A program made the translations under genes and the position numbers. 5,069 nt of DNA from Actinomycetospora sp. (GTDB lineage Bacteria; Actinomycetota; Actinomycetes; Mycobacteriales; Pseudonocardiaceae), in the NCBI GenBank assembly GCA_025925615.1, contig JAICLN010000298.1, positions 1 through 5,069 of the forward strand, read 5' to 3'. Below the pieces are notes generated by a model. It saw only the letters and a list, made by a program, of their open reading frames with translations. It ran no database searches and was not told where the DNA came from. How positions within the stretch are numbered: the stretch's first letter is position 1; every line of letters begins with the position of its first letter. Below are positions 4,009-5,069 of the stretch, piece by piece.

Positions 4009-5069
4009 GCCCGGAGGGCCAGTCCCCGGTAGTTCTCCGCGATCGTCCGCCGCTCGCTCTCCGAGGACTCGATCTGCCGCAGGTGCGAGAGCGCCAGCTG
4101 CTCGTCGAACGGGTCGCCGGTCGGGTCGACGTGCAGCATCGTCGTCATCGTCCAGGAGAAGTGCGACGCCCTCCAGACGCGGCGCAGCGCGGTCTGCGAG
4201 TAGGCGTCCATCAGCGACTCGTCCTTCGACGAGTACCACTCCCCCAGCGCCTCGGCGAGCACCCGGACGTCGGCGACGGCGAGGTTGAGCCCCTTCGCAC
4301 CCGTGGGCGGGACGATGTGGGCCGCGTCCCCGGCGAGGAAGAGCCGGCCGTGGCGCATCGGCTCGCCGACGAAGCTGCGCATCGCGGTGACCGACTTGTC
4401 GGTGATCGGGCCCCGCGCGAGCGTGAACGACCCCCTATCGGCGTGCTCCCCTGAATCGAGCGCGAACCGCGCCGCGAGCTCGTCCCAGATCGCCCCGTCG
4501 GACCAGGCGGACGCGTCGGTGCCGTTGGGCACCTGGATGTAGGCCCGCGTCACCGACGGCGAGCGCATCGAGGCGAGGGCGAACCCGCCCGCCCCCCGCG
4601 CGTAGATCAGTTCGTGCGACGACGGTGCGACATCGGCGAGGATCCCCAGCCACGAGTACGGGTAGACCCGCTCGTAGGTCCGGACCAATGACGGCGGGAT
4701 CGCCGCACGGGTGACGCCGTGGAAGCCGTCGGCGCCCACGACGACGTCGGCGCGCAACTCGTGCTCGGCACCCGCGTACCGGTAGCGCACCCGCGGCGCG
4801 TCGGTGTCGACGTCGGAGACGGACAGGACCTCGGCGTCGAAGTACAGCGGCTCGCCCTGGTCGAGGCGCAGCGCGATGAGGTCCTTGGTGATCTCGGTCT
4901 GCGCCCAGATCATCACGTTGCGGCCGGTCAGCTCCTGCATGTCGACGCGCACCCCGCGCCCGGCGAAGCGCAGCTCGAAGCCGTCGTGGGGCATGCCGAG
5001 GGAGTCCATCCGCTCCGCCGCGCCGATCTCGCGCAGCACGTCCACGGTGCCGTGCTCGAGGATGCCGGC
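4002..5069 (-). CDS. pobA: 4-Hydroxybenzoate 3-monooxygenase (partial; 5' end beyond the window)
   Basis: This FAD-dependent group A hydroxylase converts 4-hydroxybenzoate, O2 and NAD(P)H to protocatechuate. The 355 visible residues begin at AGILEHGTVDVLREIG, equivalent to residue 45 of Pseudomonas PobA, so about 44 N-terminal residues with the GxGxxG FAD motif are off the edge. Seen in order are QTEITKDL (58-65), the DG motif GADGFHGVTR (112-121), HELIY (152-156), GFALASMRS...TR (162-175), GDAAHIVPPTGAKGLNLA (248-265) and TIAENYRGL (342-350). These supply the equivalents of Tyr201, Ser212, Arg214, Arg220, Pro293 and Tyr385, so the enzyme should be active. Helix H2, which sets NADH or NADPH preference, is not in view. 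Residues 206-215 (SGEHADRGSF) look like part of a roughly seven-residue insertion and are encoded by the repeat shared with fcs. The gene converges on the Lrp-type gene. Its promoter is outside the window. Confidence 0.95.
   Translation of the reverse strand, partial: AGILEHGTVDVLREIGAAERMDSLGMPHDGFELRFAGRGVRVDMQELTGRNVMIWAQTEITKDLIALRLDQGEPLYFDAEVLSVSDVDTDAPRVRYRYAGAEHELRADVVVGADGFHGVTRAAIPPSLVRTYERVYPYSWLGILADVAPSSHELIYARGAGGFALASMRSPSVTRAYIQVPNGTDASAWSDGAIWDELAARFALDSGEHADRGSFTLARGPITDKSVTAMRSFVGEPMRHGRLFLAGDAAHIVPPTGAKGLNLAVADVRVLAEALGEWYSSKDESLMDAYSQTALRRVWRASHFSWTMTTMLHVDPTGDPFDEQLALSHLRQIESSESERRTIAENYRGLALRAM
4425..4459 (-). repeat. Copy 2 of the ~35-bp dispersed repeat, inside pobA
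   Basis: This is the partner of the copy in fcs, with 32 of 35 identical bases; the differences are at 4429, 4437 and 4455. It encodes LDSGEHADRGSF, in the same frame as FESGEHAERGWF in fcs. Pseudomonas PobA, as I recall it, has about 20 residues between the DEL-AR segment and the later KS, against about 27 here. The excess falls on the repeat. It uses the same uncommon codons (TCA, AGG, GGG). fcs and pobA are not homologous, so shared descent cannot explain the match. Confidence 0.8.

Noticed and set aside
431..4431. The two copies of the 35-bp repeat are exactly 4000 bp apart
   Set aside because: One pair of positions cannot show a meaningful spacing; this is treated as coincidence.
4002..5045. 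GTG at 5045 as the pobA start
   Set aside because: The frame continues to the window edge with AGILEHGT, matching internal PobA sequence, so the true start is outside the window.

Overview
The window is strongly GC-rich, with G or C at most third codon positions, and its best protein resemblances are to Amycolatopsis/Streptomyces-type enzymes. It is most likely chromosomal DNA of a high-GC actinobacterium, perhaps of the Pseudonocardiales; the genus is inference. It carries four complete genes, one gene cut by the right edge, and several palindromes and short repeats. No tRNA, rRNA, CRISPR array, transposase or phage gene is seen.

Layout from left to right. Bases 23-76 hold a long palindrome, probably a terminator, which overlaps the 3' end of a feruloyl/coumaroyl-CoA ligase gene (fcs, minus strand, 47-1549). 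Next is a p-hydroxycinnamoyl-CoA hydratase/lyase gene (ech, minus, 1563-2408), 13 bp upstream of fcs in the transcription direction. A 68-bp gap with an unusually AT-rich core separates ech from a ten-helix EamA/DMT-family transporter (minus, 2477-3406). An 80-bp divergent region then leads to an Lrp/AsnC-family regulator (plus, 3487-3969). The regulator converges on 4-hydroxybenzoate 3-monooxygenase (pobA, minus, 4002 to beyond the right edge), with a 46-bp palindrome spanning both stop codons.

The three enzymes fit one catabolic route. The ligase activates p-coumarate (or ferulate or caffeate) to the CoA thioester. Ech hydrates it and splits off acetyl-CoA, leaving 4-hydroxybenzaldehyde (or vanillin). 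An aldehyde dehydrogenase not seen here would give 4-hydroxybenzoate, and PobA would hydroxylate that to protocatechuate for the beta-ketoadipate pathway. PobA nearby favours p-coumarate as the main substrate. The transporter/Lrp pair is a common divergent arrangement, and its link to this pathway is unproven.

The most unusual signal is short repeat DNA inside the coding genes. A ~35-bp sequence occurs once in fcs and once in pobA, in the same reading frame (peptide SGEHA[E/D]RG). A separate pair of 23-25-bp palindromic units sits in frame in fcs and supplies the only TTA leucine codon I found in the window. All of these lie where the proteins appear longer than relatives I remember, as expected for small in-frame mobile or dispersed repeats. 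I cannot confirm spread without a genome search.
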